20,763 bases of DNA from positions 1 through 20,763 of IMG/VR virus record IMGVR_UViG_3300025098_000348; one strand, 5' to 3'. Position numbers and translations under genes: made by a program. The DNA comes from a virus. Below the pieces are notes generated by a model. That model was given only the letters and a program-made list of their open reading frames with translations. It was not told the DNA's origin and did no database searches. Below, in pieces: positions 6,778 through 14,969 of this stretch (positions are counted from its first letter, which is position 1; each line of letters starts with the position of its first letter).

Positions 6778-7554
6778 ATGCTATCAGGAACACACTTTTA
6801 TAATAAAACTGTCAGAAAAACTGTTGCAGTTTTTGGTACAATATTCAACAATATAAAAATATTAAGACCCGGGGCGACTGAAGAAAAGGTTCCTATTTCT
6901 TACGGTCCTAGAAAGAAATTTTTAGCTCGTATTCAATCTGATACATCAGGATCCACGGCTGAAACAATCGCTATTAAACTTCCCAGAATAAGTTTTGAGC
7001 TTACTTCTATGGAGTACGACAATGAAACTAAACTCAATAAGTTTAACAAAAGGAATGTTCCTATAAGTGGAGATAACAAAAATGCAAATATTGTTTATCA
7101 AAGTGTTCCTTATATTTTAGGAATGCAATTAAACATTTACGCGTTAAACCAAGATGAAGCTTTACAAATAGTTGAACAAATTCTTCCAACGTTTTCTCCA
7201 GAATATACAGTAACAATAAAAGATTTAGAAGGTGAAGGCACAAAAACTGATGTACCTATTATACTTAATGCAGTTGGATTTAATGATGACTATGAAGGAG
7301 ACTTTGAAACTCGAAGAGCAATAGTGTATTCATTAGATTTTACAATTAAAGTCAAATTTTCTGGAGGAGTTTCGAAAGAAAGCCTTATTAGAACTGTTGA
7401 TACATTCTTATTCAACGATGTCAACACTAATTTAAAAACAAATCTGCCTTATGGCATTGACAACGTCAGAGTGGAAGTTGACGCGAATGATTCTCACCCT
7501 CTTGATAACAGTGACACGATAACTACAACATACGGTTTTGATCATAATGAATGA
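6778..7554 (+). CDS. 15: Tail sheath stabiliser / tail terminator gp15
   Basis: A 258-residue gp15 homologue. In T4, gp15 forms a hexamer capping the finished tail and connects it to the gp13/gp14 neck. MLSGTHFYNKTVRKTVAVFGTIFNNIKI at the N-terminus is the family signature (FYN-x-T-x-R-K-x-V-x-x-FGTIFN). RISFELTSMEYDNETKLNKFNK and the later YSLDFTIKVKF segment are also characteristic. It begins 4 bases after gene 14 and overlaps the small terminase by 8 bases, so translational coupling is likely. No independent promoter is seen. Confidence 0.93.
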   Translation: MLSGTHFYNKTVRKTVAVFGTIFNNIKILRPGATEEKVPISYGPRKKFLARIQSDTSGSTAETIAIKLPRISFELTSMEYDNETKLNKFNKRNVPISGDNKNANIVYQSVPYILGMQLNIYALNQDEALQIVEQILPTFSPEYTVTIKDLEGEGTKTDVPIILNAVGFNDDYEGDFETRRAIVYSLDFTIKVKFSGGVSKESLIRTVDTFLFNDVNTNLKTNLPYGIDNVRVEVDANDSHPLDNSDTITTTYGFDHNE

Positions 7555-7945
7555 CGATGAAAATAGTGAAATTGAAGAAGAAAAGTTTGAAATAGCAGAA
7601 GTTTCTAAATCTCAGATTGTTAATGATGCTGAGACCGATATCGAGTATTCAAGAGATAAGATGAAATCTCTTATTGATCAATCATGCGAAGCTATTAACC
7701 AAATGATGTGTTTAGCTTCTGATTCAGAACATCCTAGAGCATTCGAAGTTTTATCTACAATGATAAAACACACCAGCGAAATGACTCAGGATTTAGTTAA
7801 GTTGCAGAAGACAAGAAAGGACATTACTCAAGATAAAAATGCGCCTGCCAGCAGCACTACAAACAATTCTATTTTTGTAGGTTCAACTACTGAATTGCAA
7901 AAGTTTCTTAAAGGCAAAAAGGAAGATAGCCCAATAGATGTCTGA
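7547..7945 (+). CDS. 16: Terminase small subunit gp16
   Basis: A 132-residue protein when started at ATG 7547; an in-frame TTG at 7538 is less likely. It sits between gp15 and the large terminase, exactly where T4-like phages carry gp16. A central helical region (IEYSRDKMKSLIDQSCEAI and HPRAFEVLSTMIKHTSEMTQDLVKLQK) fits the gp16 coiled-coil core that forms the oligomeric ring recognising viral DNA and stimulating gp17. The N-terminus is very acidic and the C-terminus (SIFVGSTTELQKFLKG) carries the conserved STTELQ-L tail seen in marine relatives. It is shorter than T4 gp16 (164 aa). It overlaps gene 15 by 8 bases and gene 17 by 8 bases. Confidence 0.88.
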   Translation: MNDDENSEIEEEKFEIAEVSKSQIVNDAETDIEYSRDKMKSLIDQSCEAINQMMCLASDSEHPRAFEVLSTMIKHTSEMTQDLVKLQKTRKDITQDKNAPASSTTNNSIFVGSTTELQKFLKGKKEDSPIDV

Positions 7946-9530
7946 TTTAGTAAATGGCAAACAAGGTTACATGGGTAACCCTTTAGTGAAAAAAGATGGA
8001 CTTCAAACTTCATTCTCTAGCGAAGAGGTTGAAGAATATATGAAGTGCATGCATGATCCTATTCATTTTGCAGAAAAATATGTAAAGGTTATATCACTCG
8101 ATGACGGATTAGTACAATTTAAACCTTATGAGTATCAGAAAAAGATGTTCAAACAGTTTAACGAAAATCGGTTTAATATAGTTCTTGCATGTCGGCAGTC
8201 TGGAAAATCTATTTCATCAGTGATCTACATTTTGTGGTATGTAATTTTCAATTCAGAAAAGACTGTAGCAATTTTAGCAAACAAAGGATCAACTGCTAGA
8301 GAAATGCTAAGTCGTATTACTCTTGCACTAGAAAACTTACCTTTCTTTTTACAACCAGGTTGTAAAGCTCTTAATAAAGGATCAATTGAATTTTCAAATA
8401 ATTCTAAAATTGTTGCTTCGGCCACATCAGGTAGTTCTATTCGAGGATTGTCTGTTAACCTTCTTTTTCTTGATGAGTTTGCGTTTGTAGAAAATGCAAA
8501 CGAATTTTATACATCTACATATCCTGTTGTTTCTGCTGGTAAAGAAACAAAAGTAATTATTACTTCCACTGCTAATGGTATTGGCAACATTTTCTGTGGA
8601 TTGTGGGAAGGCGCACAGAAAAAGAAGAACGAATTTTCACCTTTTAGAGTTGACTGGTATGACGTTCCTGGGAGGGATGAAGCGTGGAAAGCAATGACAA
8701 TTGCTAATACTTCTGAATTACAATTTGAACAAGAATTTGGAAATAGTTTTATTGGAACATCAAATACACTCATTTCATCTAATGCTCTTCTAGGATTGCA
8801 AATGCACACGCCTGATAAACGTTTTAGAGGAGTCAAGTATTACGAAGATCCACAATTAGATCACCAATATATTATAACTGTAGACGTTTCTAAAGGGCGC
8901 GGTCAAGATTATTCGACATTTACAGTTATAGACGTCACCTTTGGACATTTTAAACAGGTGGCTACTTATAGAGATAACATGATATCGCCTATGATTTTTG
9001 GTGATATTATTGTTAGAGTAGGTAGAGAATACAACGAAGCGATGTTAATTGTTGAAAACAACGATGCAGGTATGGTTGTTTGTAATGACATTTATTATGA
9101 GCATGAATACGAAAATATGTTTGTTGAGTCTAGCGTTCGTAAAAATGGCATCGGTGTTATGATGACAAAAAAAATAAAAAGAATTGGTTGTTCAAACTTA
9201 AAAGATTTAATTGAGCTCGGTAAACTATCAGTCATTGATGAAAATACTATTAACGAGCTTTCAACATTTGAAGTTAAAGGTGCGTCTTATGAAGCATCTG
9301 CAGGTAACCATGACGATTTAGTTATGAATCTTGTTATGTTTGCATGGTTTGTTTCTTCTGAAGCATTTGGTGACATATCAACTGTTGACTTAAAAGAAAT
9401 GTTGTTTAGAGAAAAGATGGATCAAATAGAAAACGATGTTCCTCCGTTTGGAATTATTACTGACGGTCAAGAATTTCAAAATAAGCATGAAGCTATTGCA
9501 GAAGAGGTGAGGGCATGGCATGATCTCTAA
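7938..9530 (+). CDS. 17: Terminase large subunit gp17 (packaging ATPase and nuclease)
   Basis: A 530-residue DNA packaging motor. Near residues 64-70 is the adenine-binding Q segment (YEYQKKM). The Walker A is ACRQSGKS (84-91), the Walker B with catalytic Glu is LLFLDEFAFV (175-184) and the coupling motif is TSTANG (209-214). The C-terminal RNase H-like nuclease shows its three acidic sites: VDVSKGRGQDYSTF (Asp near 315), MLIVENNDAG (Glu near 372) and GNHDDLVMN (Asp near 458). All catalytic residues appear intact. T4 gp17 is 610 aa; the difference lies at the termini. GGAAGA about 12 bases before the ATG may act as Shine-Dalgarno inside gene 16. It closes the neck/terminase cluster. Confidence 0.96.
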   Translation: MSDLVNGKQGYMGNPLVKKDGLQTSFSSEEVEEYMKCMHDPIHFAEKYVKVISLDDGLVQFKPYEYQKKMFKQFNENRFNIVLACRQSGKSISSVIYILWYVIFNSEKTVAILANKGSTAREMLSRITLALENLPFFLQPGCKALNKGSIEFSNNSKIVASATSGSSIRGLSVNLLFLDEFAFVENANEFYTSTYPVVSAGKETKVIITSTANGIGNIFCGLWEGAQKKKNEFSPFRVDWYDVPGRDEAWKAMTIANTSELQFEQEFGNSFIGTSNTLISSNALLGLQMHTPDKRFRGVKYYEDPQLDHQYIITVDVSKGRGQDYSTFTVIDVTFGHFKQVATYRDNMISPMIFGDIIVRVGREYNEAMLIVENNDAGMVVCNDIYYEHEYENMFVESSVRKNGIGVMMTKKIKRIGCSNLKDLIELGKLSVIDENTINELSTFEVKGASYEASAGNHDDLVMNLVMFAWFVSSEAFGDISTVDLKEMLFREKMDQIENDVPPFGIITDGQEFQNKHEAIAEEVRAWHDL

Positions 9531-9541
9531 ATAGATTTTAG

Positions 9542-9549
9542 TATAAATA
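9542..9549 (+). promoter_or_regulatory. Late promoter for tail sheath gene 18
   Basis: An exact TATAAATA, 65 bases before the gene 18 start. Unlike other late promoters here it leaves a leader of about 60 bases. Confidence 0.7.
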
Positions 9550-9600
9550 GAAATATTGAAACAATCTTGTAATGAATAAACTTATTAATAACACATTGAA

Positions 9601-9604
9601 AGGA
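9601..9604 (+). promoter_or_regulatory. Shine-Dalgarno of gene 18
   Basis: AGGA (within GAAAGGAAAA) lies 10 bases before the ATG at 9615. It is one of the few clear ribosome sites after a late promoter in the window. Confidence 0.6.
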
Positions 9605-9614
9605 AAAAACTAAT

Positions 9615-11747
9615 ATGGCATTTCAGGTATCACCCGGAGTAGAAGTCAAGGAAGTAGACTTGACTAATGTGATCCCCGCAGTATCGACATCGATCGGTGC
9701 TTTCGCAGGTCACTTCAGCTGGGGCCCTGTAGAAGAAGTTAAGCTAGTTTCCTCTGAAAAGGAACTTGCTGCAGAATTTGGAACACCCAATGATACAATT
9801 GGTGGTGCTTCATATGATAATTACACTTCTTTTTTACAGGCTTCTAGCTTTTTAAAATACGGAAACGCATTGCGAATTTCTCGTGCATGTTCATCTACGG
9901 CTAGAAACGCCGCAGGGGGCCGCTTCGGAGAATCAGTAAGCGTTGTAAAAATTAACAACCAAGAACACTTTGACACACTTGGTAGTTTTGGCGCAGACGA
10001 AGGAGTTGTTCAAGCTCGTTGTCCTGGTAAACAAGGTAACAGCCTTAAGGTTTTCCTTGCTTCTCCAGTTCTTGCACCAACTTCCAGCCAAAGTGTAGGG
10101 AAGTTTTCTGAATCTGCATACGATTCGCTCGTAAATGGTGTAGCTGGAACAACTGATTGGGCTGCGAAAAATGTAGCTTTAGGGTATACTGATACATCGG
10201 GCGACATTGGTGCTAATGATGAAATTCATGCTGTAGTAGTTGACCAAGATGGTTTATTTACCGGTGTTCCAGGGACAGTTCTTGAAGTATTTGAAGGTCT
10301 TTCTTTATACTCAGATGCTTCCAAGGGTGGCGGAACAAATTACTATAAAACAGTTATTAATAGAGATTCTGAGTATATTTTTATTAACGAAGCTGAGTTT
10401 AAAAATTCATTTAGATCTAACGTAAGTGGTGTTAGTTATGCTGTGCCAGGAAACGCTTCATCTACAGGAAATTTATTTAGTTCTTCAGCAGTCGCTGTTG
10501 GATCTTCTATTAAAACTATTGCGACGCCTACTGCCTTTAATTTTGATTCACCGAACGACGTTGTAGATGGAACATATATTGTATCTTCAGAAGATGCTGG
10601 GGTTACAAAGACTGGCACCGGAGTTGGTGCTAAATTCCAAATTGTTATTAGTGGTGCTCGAGAAGGTACTGCAATCGCAGCTGTAACTCTTTTACATGGA
10701 GGATTTGGTTTTGCTGCTACTAATATCATCACTATACCTGAAGAACTTATGAGGACAGGTAATGACTATCAGGGGGCTAATGATAGTCCAGATGCATCTC
10801 TTAGGATTACAGTTGCTACTGTTTCAAATGATAATTTATTTGACTATGAGCTATTTAACGGAACTGATGGAATTAGTGCTCCAAACGCAGGTGACATTAT
10901 TACTGCTCTTGGCGAGTTCTCTAATCCTGAAAAGATTGACATTAGTCTTCTTTTTGCTGAAGGCGTAGACAGCGATAGTTCAATTCACAATGAAATAGTG
11001 CGTATTGCAGGCACTGCACGTAAAGATTGTGTTGGGTTTTTATCACCAGATATAGTATCTAATAGTACGGGTGAGGTTAAAGTCAATCTTGATTACAATA
11101 GTTCTTACGTTGTACAAGATTCTTCTGCAGTTTACGTGTATAATAAGTATAATGATACTTATCGTTACATTCCTGCAAATGGTCACATTGCTGGTCTTTG
11201 TGCAAGGACTGACGATACTAACGATCCTTGGTTTTCGCCAGCTGGTTATAACCGAGGAAACCTTCTTGGAGTAACTAAGCTTAAGTGGAACCCGAATAAA
11301 GCTGAGAGAGACGAACTCTATAAAGCAGGAATTAATCCAATTATTTCTGAACCAGGACAAGGAATTCTCCTTTTCGGCGATAAGACTGCACAAAGTAAAC
11401 CATCTGCATTTGATCGTATTAATGTTCGCAGATTGTTTATTGTTCTTCAAAAAGCAGTCTCCACAGCATCTAAATTCCAACTCTTTGAGCTGAATGATGA
11501 GTTTACAAGAGCGATGTTTAGAAACATGACAGAACCATTCCTCAGGGATGTTAAAGGACGGCGAGGTATTACTGACTTTTTAGTTGTTTGTGACGAAACA
11601 AACAACACCGGAGAAGTTATTGATACTAATAGGTTTGTTGCAGATATTTACATTAAACCTGCTCGCTCAATTAACTTCATTACTCTTAACTTTATTGCTA
11701 CGAGAACTGGGGTTGAATTCTCTGAAATCGTTGGAACTGGAAACTAA
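9615..11747 (+). CDS. 18: Contractile tail sheath protein gp18
   Basis: A 710-residue sheath protein that wraps the tail tube and contracts on infection. The N-terminus MAFQVSPGVEVKEVDLTNVI followed by STSIGAFAGHFSWGPVEE is the canonical gp18 start. Residues near 525-580 (IAGLCARTD, then LLGVTKLKWNPNKAERD) and the C-terminal region (FTRAMFRNMTEPFLRDVKGRRG, then FVADIYIKPARSINFITLNF) are the conserved core that binds the tube and links neighbouring subunits. It is longer than T4 gp18 (659 aa). The variable insertion around residues 150-420 is probably surface exposed. It has its own late promoter and ribosome site, consistent with high expression. Confidence 0.96.
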   Translation: MAFQVSPGVEVKEVDLTNVIPAVSTSIGAFAGHFSWGPVEEVKLVSSEKELAAEFGTPNDTIGGASYDNYTSFLQASSFLKYGNALRISRACSSTARNAAGGRFGESVSVVKINNQEHFDTLGSFGADEGVVQARCPGKQGNSLKVFLASPVLAPTSSQSVGKFSESAYDSLVNGVAGTTDWAAKNVALGYTDTSGDIGANDEIHAVVVDQDGLFTGVPGTVLEVFEGLSLYSDASKGGGTNYYKTVINRDSEYIFINEAEFKNSFRSNVSGVSYAVPGNASSTGNLFSSSAVAVGSSIKTIATPTAFNFDSPNDVVDGTYIVSSEDAGVTKTGTGVGAKFQIVISGAREGTAIAAVTLLHGGFGFAATNIITIPEELMRTGNDYQGANDSPDASLRITVATVSNDNLFDYELFNGTDGISAPNAGDIITALGEFSNPEKIDISLLFAEGVDSDSSIHNEIVRIAGTARKDCVGFLSPDIVSNSTGEVKVNLDYNSSYVVQDSSAVYVYNKYNDTYRYIPANGHIAGLCARTDDTNDPWFSPAGYNRGNLLGVTKLKWNPNKAERDELYKAGINPIISEPGQGILLFGDKTAQSKPSAFDRINVRRLFIVLQKAVSTASKFQLFELNDEFTRAMFRNMTEPFLRDVKGRRGITDFLVVCDETNNTGEVIDTNRFVADIYIKPARSINFITLNFIATRTGVEFSEIVGTGN

Positions 11748-11753
11748 TAAATA
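11746..11753 (+). promoter_or_regulatory. Possible late promoter for tail tube gene 19
   Basis: AATAAATA matches the relaxed NATAAATA late motif described for marine T4-like phages. It overlaps the gene 18 stop and lies 19 bases before the gene 19 start. Confidence 0.45.
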
Positions 11754-11772
11754 ACAAATAGAAAAAAGAATT

Positions 11773-12294
11773 ATGGCAACAGTAGACGATTTTAAAGCAA
11801 AGCTTATTGGTGGAGGTGCGAGAGCAAACCTATTTAAGGCTACCATCACATTCCCCGCTTATGCTGGAGGAGATAGCGAGCTTGCGCAATTTATGTGTAA
11901 AGCAGCTCAACTTCCTGCAAGCGTTGTTGGTCAAATTGATGTCCCATATCGCGGCCGTCAAATGAAAATAGCCGGTGATCGAACATACGAAAACTGGTCA
12001 GTAACAATTATTAATGATACAGGATTTGAAATCCGAGATGCTATGGAGCGTTGGCAAAATGGCATTGGATCACACACATCAAATGGTGGTTTAACAAACC
12101 CATCAGATTACCAAACAGATCTTGCTGTTGATCAGCTTGATAAAGAAGGTAACGTAATCAAATCATACGTTTTCAGAGGCTCTTGGCCGGTGAATGTATC
12201 TGCAATTGATGTAAGTAACGAATCCGCCGATACTATTGAAGAATTCACAGTTGAATTTGCATATCAGTATTGGGAGTCAAACACCACAACTTAA
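11773..12294 (+). CDS. 19: Tail tube protein gp19
   Basis: A 173-residue tail tube subunit; stacked hexamers form the channel for DNA passage. The sequence MATVDDFKAKLIGGGARANLF with PYRGRQMKIAGDRTYENWSVTIINDTGFEIRD in the middle is the hallmark of gp19 in T4-like phages, as is the C-terminal FTVEFAYQYWE strand. The length is close to T4 gp19 (163 aa). It lies 25 bases after the sheath gene, as in all T4-like genomes, and a strong intrinsic terminator follows 12 bases after its stop, insulating it from the portal gene. Confidence 0.96.
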   Translation: MATVDDFKAKLIGGGARANLFKATITFPAYAGGDSELAQFMCKAAQLPASVVGQIDVPYRGRQMKIAGDRTYENWSVTIINDTGFEIRDAMERWQNGIGSHTSNGGLTNPSDYQTDLAVDQLDKEGNVIKSYVFRGSWPVNVSAIDVSNESADTIEEFTVEFAYQYWESNTTT

Positions 12295-12305
12295 AAAAAC
12301 AATAG

Positions 12306-12339
12306 AACTAGGGAGGTCCAAACCCTCCCTAGTTTTTTT
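12306..12339 (+). terminator. Intrinsic terminator after gene 19
   Basis: A perfect 10-bp stem (ACTAGGGAGG pairing with CCTCCCTAGT) with a 7-base loop, followed by seven T residues. The next late promoter begins within three bases of the T-run's end. Confidence 0.92.
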
Positions 12340-12341
12340 AT

Positions 12342-12349
12342 TATAAATA
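12342..12349 (+). promoter_or_regulatory. Late promoter for portal gene 20
   Basis: An exact TATAAATA begins just after the T-tract of the gene 19 terminator. Only 7 bases lie between it and the ATG of gene 20, and no Shine-Dalgarno is present. Confidence 0.78.
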
Positions 12350-12356
12350 ATATATT

Positions 12357-13868
12357 ATGGCGATAAATTTATTTGGATTTGAAATCAGCAAAAAGGTTTC
12401 AGCACAACAAACCGTTGAACCAGTATCACCTATTCCTAAACCTAATGATGAATCTGCATCAACGGTGGCGGTTGGAGGAGGCTACTATGGTCAGTATGTA
12501 GATCTTTCAAATACCGATACAGTTTCAGACCACGAACTAATTCGCAAATATCGTGAAGCAGCGATGCAACCTGAATGTGATGCTGCTGTTTCTGACATTG
12601 TAGATGGAGCTATTGCGTCATCAGAAGAATCTGCTCCGGTCGATTTGACTATGCACGATTTAGATCTACCTAATAATGTAAAGAAACAAATAATTAATGA
12701 GTTTAACCGAGTGTTGAAACTCTATAAATTTAATAGAAATGCCTCAGAGTATTTTCGTAATTGGTATGTTGATGGTAAAGCATACTTTAATGTAATCATC
12801 GATCCTAATAATCCTCAGAAAGGTATTGTAGAACTTCGGCCTGTTGAATCAACACACATCAATAAAGTTAAAGAAGTAAAACAAGAAACTGATAAAAACA
12901 CAGGATTAGAATATGAAAAGGTTGTAGACGAATATTACGTCTATTCTCCTGACCTCGGAAATAATGGTGTTGATAAATTAAACGGAATTAGGTTCGCAAC
13001 AGATGCAATTATTCAAGTTAATTCTGGAATAATGGATCCTGATAAAATACGAACAGTTGGCCATCTTCATAAAGCGATGAAGCTTGTTAATCAGCTTCGC
13101 TATATGGAAGATTCTTTGGTTGTTTATCGTGTTTCACGAGCTCCGGAAAGAAGAATTTTTTATATTGATGTTGGTAACCTTCCAAAAGGTAAGGCTGAAG
13201 AATATGTTCAGCAGGTTGTTTCTCGTTATAGAAATAAGCTTGTGTATGATGCAAATACCGGAAATATCAGCGATGATCGTAGACACATGTCAATGCTTGA
13301 AGATTTTTATCTTCCTAGACGAGAAGGTGGACGAGGAACTGAGATTACTACACTTGGTGGTGGAGAAAACTTAGGTCAGATTGAAGACGTACAGTTTTTC
13401 CAACGTAAACTATACCGTGCTCTTAATGTACCCGTTGCAAGGTTAGAACAAGACACAGCATTTAGTGTTGGACGTGCAAGTGAAGTTTCAAGGGAAGAAG
13501 TCAAATTTCAAAAGTTTATTGATCGTTTAAGAAAGAAGTTTTCTTTCATGTTGATGGACGCTTTGAGAATACAGCTCATCCTTAAAGGTGTTATTACTGA
13601 AAAAGATTGGGGTGACATTGAAGAATCTATTAACATTAACTTCCTTGAAGATAACTATTTTGCTGAACTAAAAGAATTTGAAATCCTTAGAGAACGTTTG
13701 GAAATGTCACAAATGCTTGAAGATATTGTTGGTAAGTATATCTCTGATAAGTATGTACGCACAGTCATACTTAAACAATCAGATGAAGATATTATGCGTC
13801 TTGATAAAGAAATTGAAGAAGAAGGTTCAGGAGATGAAGGTGATGAATTTGAAGATGAAGATATTTAA
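12357..13868 (+). CDS. 20: Portal vertex protein gp20
   Basis: A 503-residue portal protein: a 12-mer at one capsid vertex that initiates head assembly and through which gp17 packages DNA. After a short N-terminus (MAINLFGFEISKK) come the conserved segments YREAAMQPECDAAVSDIVDGAI, EYFRNWYVDGKAYFNVIID, ELRPVESTHINKVKEV, RAPERRIFYIDVGNLPKGKAEEY and LNVPVARLEQDTAF; these run in the order found in T4-like gp20. The C-terminus is strongly acidic (EEEGSGDEGDEFEDEDI). It is slightly shorter than T4 gp20 (524 aa). It heads the head-gene block and is preceded by an almost leaderless late promoter. Confidence 0.96.
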   Translation: MAINLFGFEISKKVSAQQTVEPVSPIPKPNDESASTVAVGGGYYGQYVDLSNTDTVSDHELIRKYREAAMQPECDAAVSDIVDGAIASSEESAPVDLTMHDLDLPNNVKKQIINEFNRVLKLYKFNRNASEYFRNWYVDGKAYFNVIIDPNNPQKGIVELRPVESTHINKVKEVKQETDKNTGLEYEKVVDEYYVYSPDLGNNGVDKLNGIRFATDAIIQVNSGIMDPDKIRTVGHLHKAMKLVNQLRYMEDSLVVYRVSRAPERRIFYIDVGNLPKGKAEEYVQQVVSRYRNKLVYDANTGNISDDRRHMSMLEDFYLPRREGGRGTEITTLGGGENLGQIEDVQFFQRKLYRALNVPVARLEQDTAFSVGRASEVSREEVKFQKFIDRLRKKFSFMLMDALRIQLILKGVITEKDWGDIEESININFLEDNYFAELKEFEILRERLEMSQMLEDIVGKYISDKYVRTVILKQSDEDIMRLDKEIEEEGSGDEGDEFEDEDI

Positions 13869-13887
13869 ATCTCTAAAACAAAAAAAT

Positions 13888-13895
13888 TATAAATA
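13888..13895 (+). promoter_or_regulatory. Late promoter for the core/protease/scaffold/capsid operon
   Basis: An exact TATAAATA, 11 bases before the ATG at 13907. It is the only octamer seen between gene 20 and the gene 23 terminator, so it may drive four genes. Confidence 0.75.
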
Positions 13896-13906
13896 GTATT
13901 AATAAC

Positions 13907-14965
13907 ATGAGTGATATTGCTAAAGAATTATTTAAAAGTATTGTTACCGATACGGCTTCACAAGAAGATTTTGGTAGCGCAATAAAGCAGAAAATGGATC
14001 AAGCTCTGGATGTTCGTAGAGCCGGTATTACCGCAGATATTTACAATAAACAAGTTCCAAGCTCTGAAACTGTCGTTGAAGAATCAACTGATCTTGATGA
14101 AGCAACTGTTAATGTTGAGATTCCAGATCCGTTTTTTTTAAGAGGGTCGCGCGCCGGTTGGCCGGCCGGTTCTTATGATGAGAAAGATCTGTTCTCTCGT
14201 AATTTCAATAAGCTTCTTAAAAAGTATCGTGTTAAAGGGGAACTCCTCGGCGAGCCACGCGGGAAGGATATGCCAGAAGTTCAACTTACTGGTAAAAAGA
14301 AAGATCTAGAACGCATTTTGGCTGATCCTGATGGTTGGGATGATGATGGGTGGCGTGCAGACGGTATTAAAGAATCAGCAAATCTTGAAGAAGCTAAGAT
14401 GTCGCCTGAAGATGCTGAGATTGCACAGGAAATTATCAGGAGCGAAGATGAAAAAGTCAGCGTTGCGTATGGCCAAAAACTAAAAGTAGCTCGACAAAAG
14501 CTTATTAAAAAATATGGTAAAGGATGGGCCAAAATGGTTGAGTCTAACCTTGAAGAAGCTAAAATACCAAGTTCTAATATATCTATATTTTCAGATCCTA
14601 AACTCGCGAAGAGTGCTGCTTCTAAGCAGAAATATAAAACTCAAGTATTTGTGGGCGATGATGGTAAATTTTTAGTTCCTTCAACAAATAAAGAAGCGGG
14701 ACAGTTGAAAAAAGATGGGTACAAAGTATACGAATCAACTGATCTTGAAGAAGCTTCGAGCGGAGACATTTCTAAGCTTTTAAAATTTGTAGCTAAAAAC
14801 GGTGCAAAAGTTAAAGGTAACGTTGCAGATTTTGGTGGCTCTAAAATCGAGTTTAGTTTTGATAAAGGAAAAATTAAGTTTGATGGAGGCAAAGATTCAG
14901 GAGTAGAATATTTCGACAACCTTCGAGATGCTATCTCTGCACTATCAATAGCGATGGAAGACTAA
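13907..14965 (+). CDS. Prohead core protein with multiple protease-site repeats (possible polyprotein)
   Basis: A 352-residue protein located where T4 has the small core genes 67 and 68. Residues 1-60 (MSDIAKELFKSIVTDTASQE, then IKQKMDQALDVRRAGITADIY) resemble the short helical core proteins of T4-like phages. Downstream the protein is divided by four related segments: ESTDLDEA (59-66), ESANLEEA (156-163), ESNLEEA (212-218) and ESTDLEEA (276-283). Each fits the L-x-E/A cut preferred by gp21-type prohead protease. Cutting would yield pieces of about 65, 97, 55, 65 and 70 residues. The second is rich in basic and Gly residues, and the last has an FGGSKIEF-SFDKGKIKFDGG beta-like core. I do not recognise folds for the later pieces. 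It is encoded directly upstream of the protease (4-base gap), supporting a role as substrate. Cleavage itself is inferred. Confidence 0.72.
   Translation: MSDIAKELFKSIVTDTASQEDFGSAIKQKMDQALDVRRAGITADIYNKQVPSSETVVEESTDLDEATVNVEIPDPFFLRGSRAGWPAGSYDEKDLFSRNFNKLLKKYRVKGELLGEPRGKDMPEVQLTGKKKDLERILADPDGWDDDGWRADGIKESANLEEAKMSPEDAEIAQEIIRSEDEKVSVAYGQKLKVARQKLIKKYGKGWAKMVESNLEEAKIPSSNISIFSDPKLAKSAASKQKYKTQVFVGDDGKFLVPSTNKEAGQLKKDGYKVYESTDLEEASSGDISKLLKFVAKNGAKVKGNVADFGGSKIEFSFDKGKIKFDGGKDSGVEYFDNLRDAISALSIAMED
14081..14755 (+). repeat. Four dispersed ESxxLxEA-coding repeats
   Basis: Copies lie at 14081-14104, 14372-14395, 14540-14560 and 14732-14755. The nucleotide core is GAATC-(A/T)...CTTGA(A/T)GAAGC. 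The spacing is uneven (291, 168, 192 bases), which fits linkers between distinct domains rather than a simple tandem repeat. Confidence 0.8.
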
Positions 14966-14969
14966 AACT

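Noticed and set aside
9572-9613. 13-codon ORF (MNKLINNTLKGKN) before gene 18
   Set aside because: Too short, with no ribosome site of its own and no regulatory hairpin; it lies in the gene 18 leader by chance.
10436-11480. Long antisense frames inside gene 18
   Set aside because: They are the reverse shadow of a clear, conserved sheath gene, with no promoter, ribosome site or protein-like sequence; the same holds for antisense frames in genes 17, 21, 22, 23 and the core gene.
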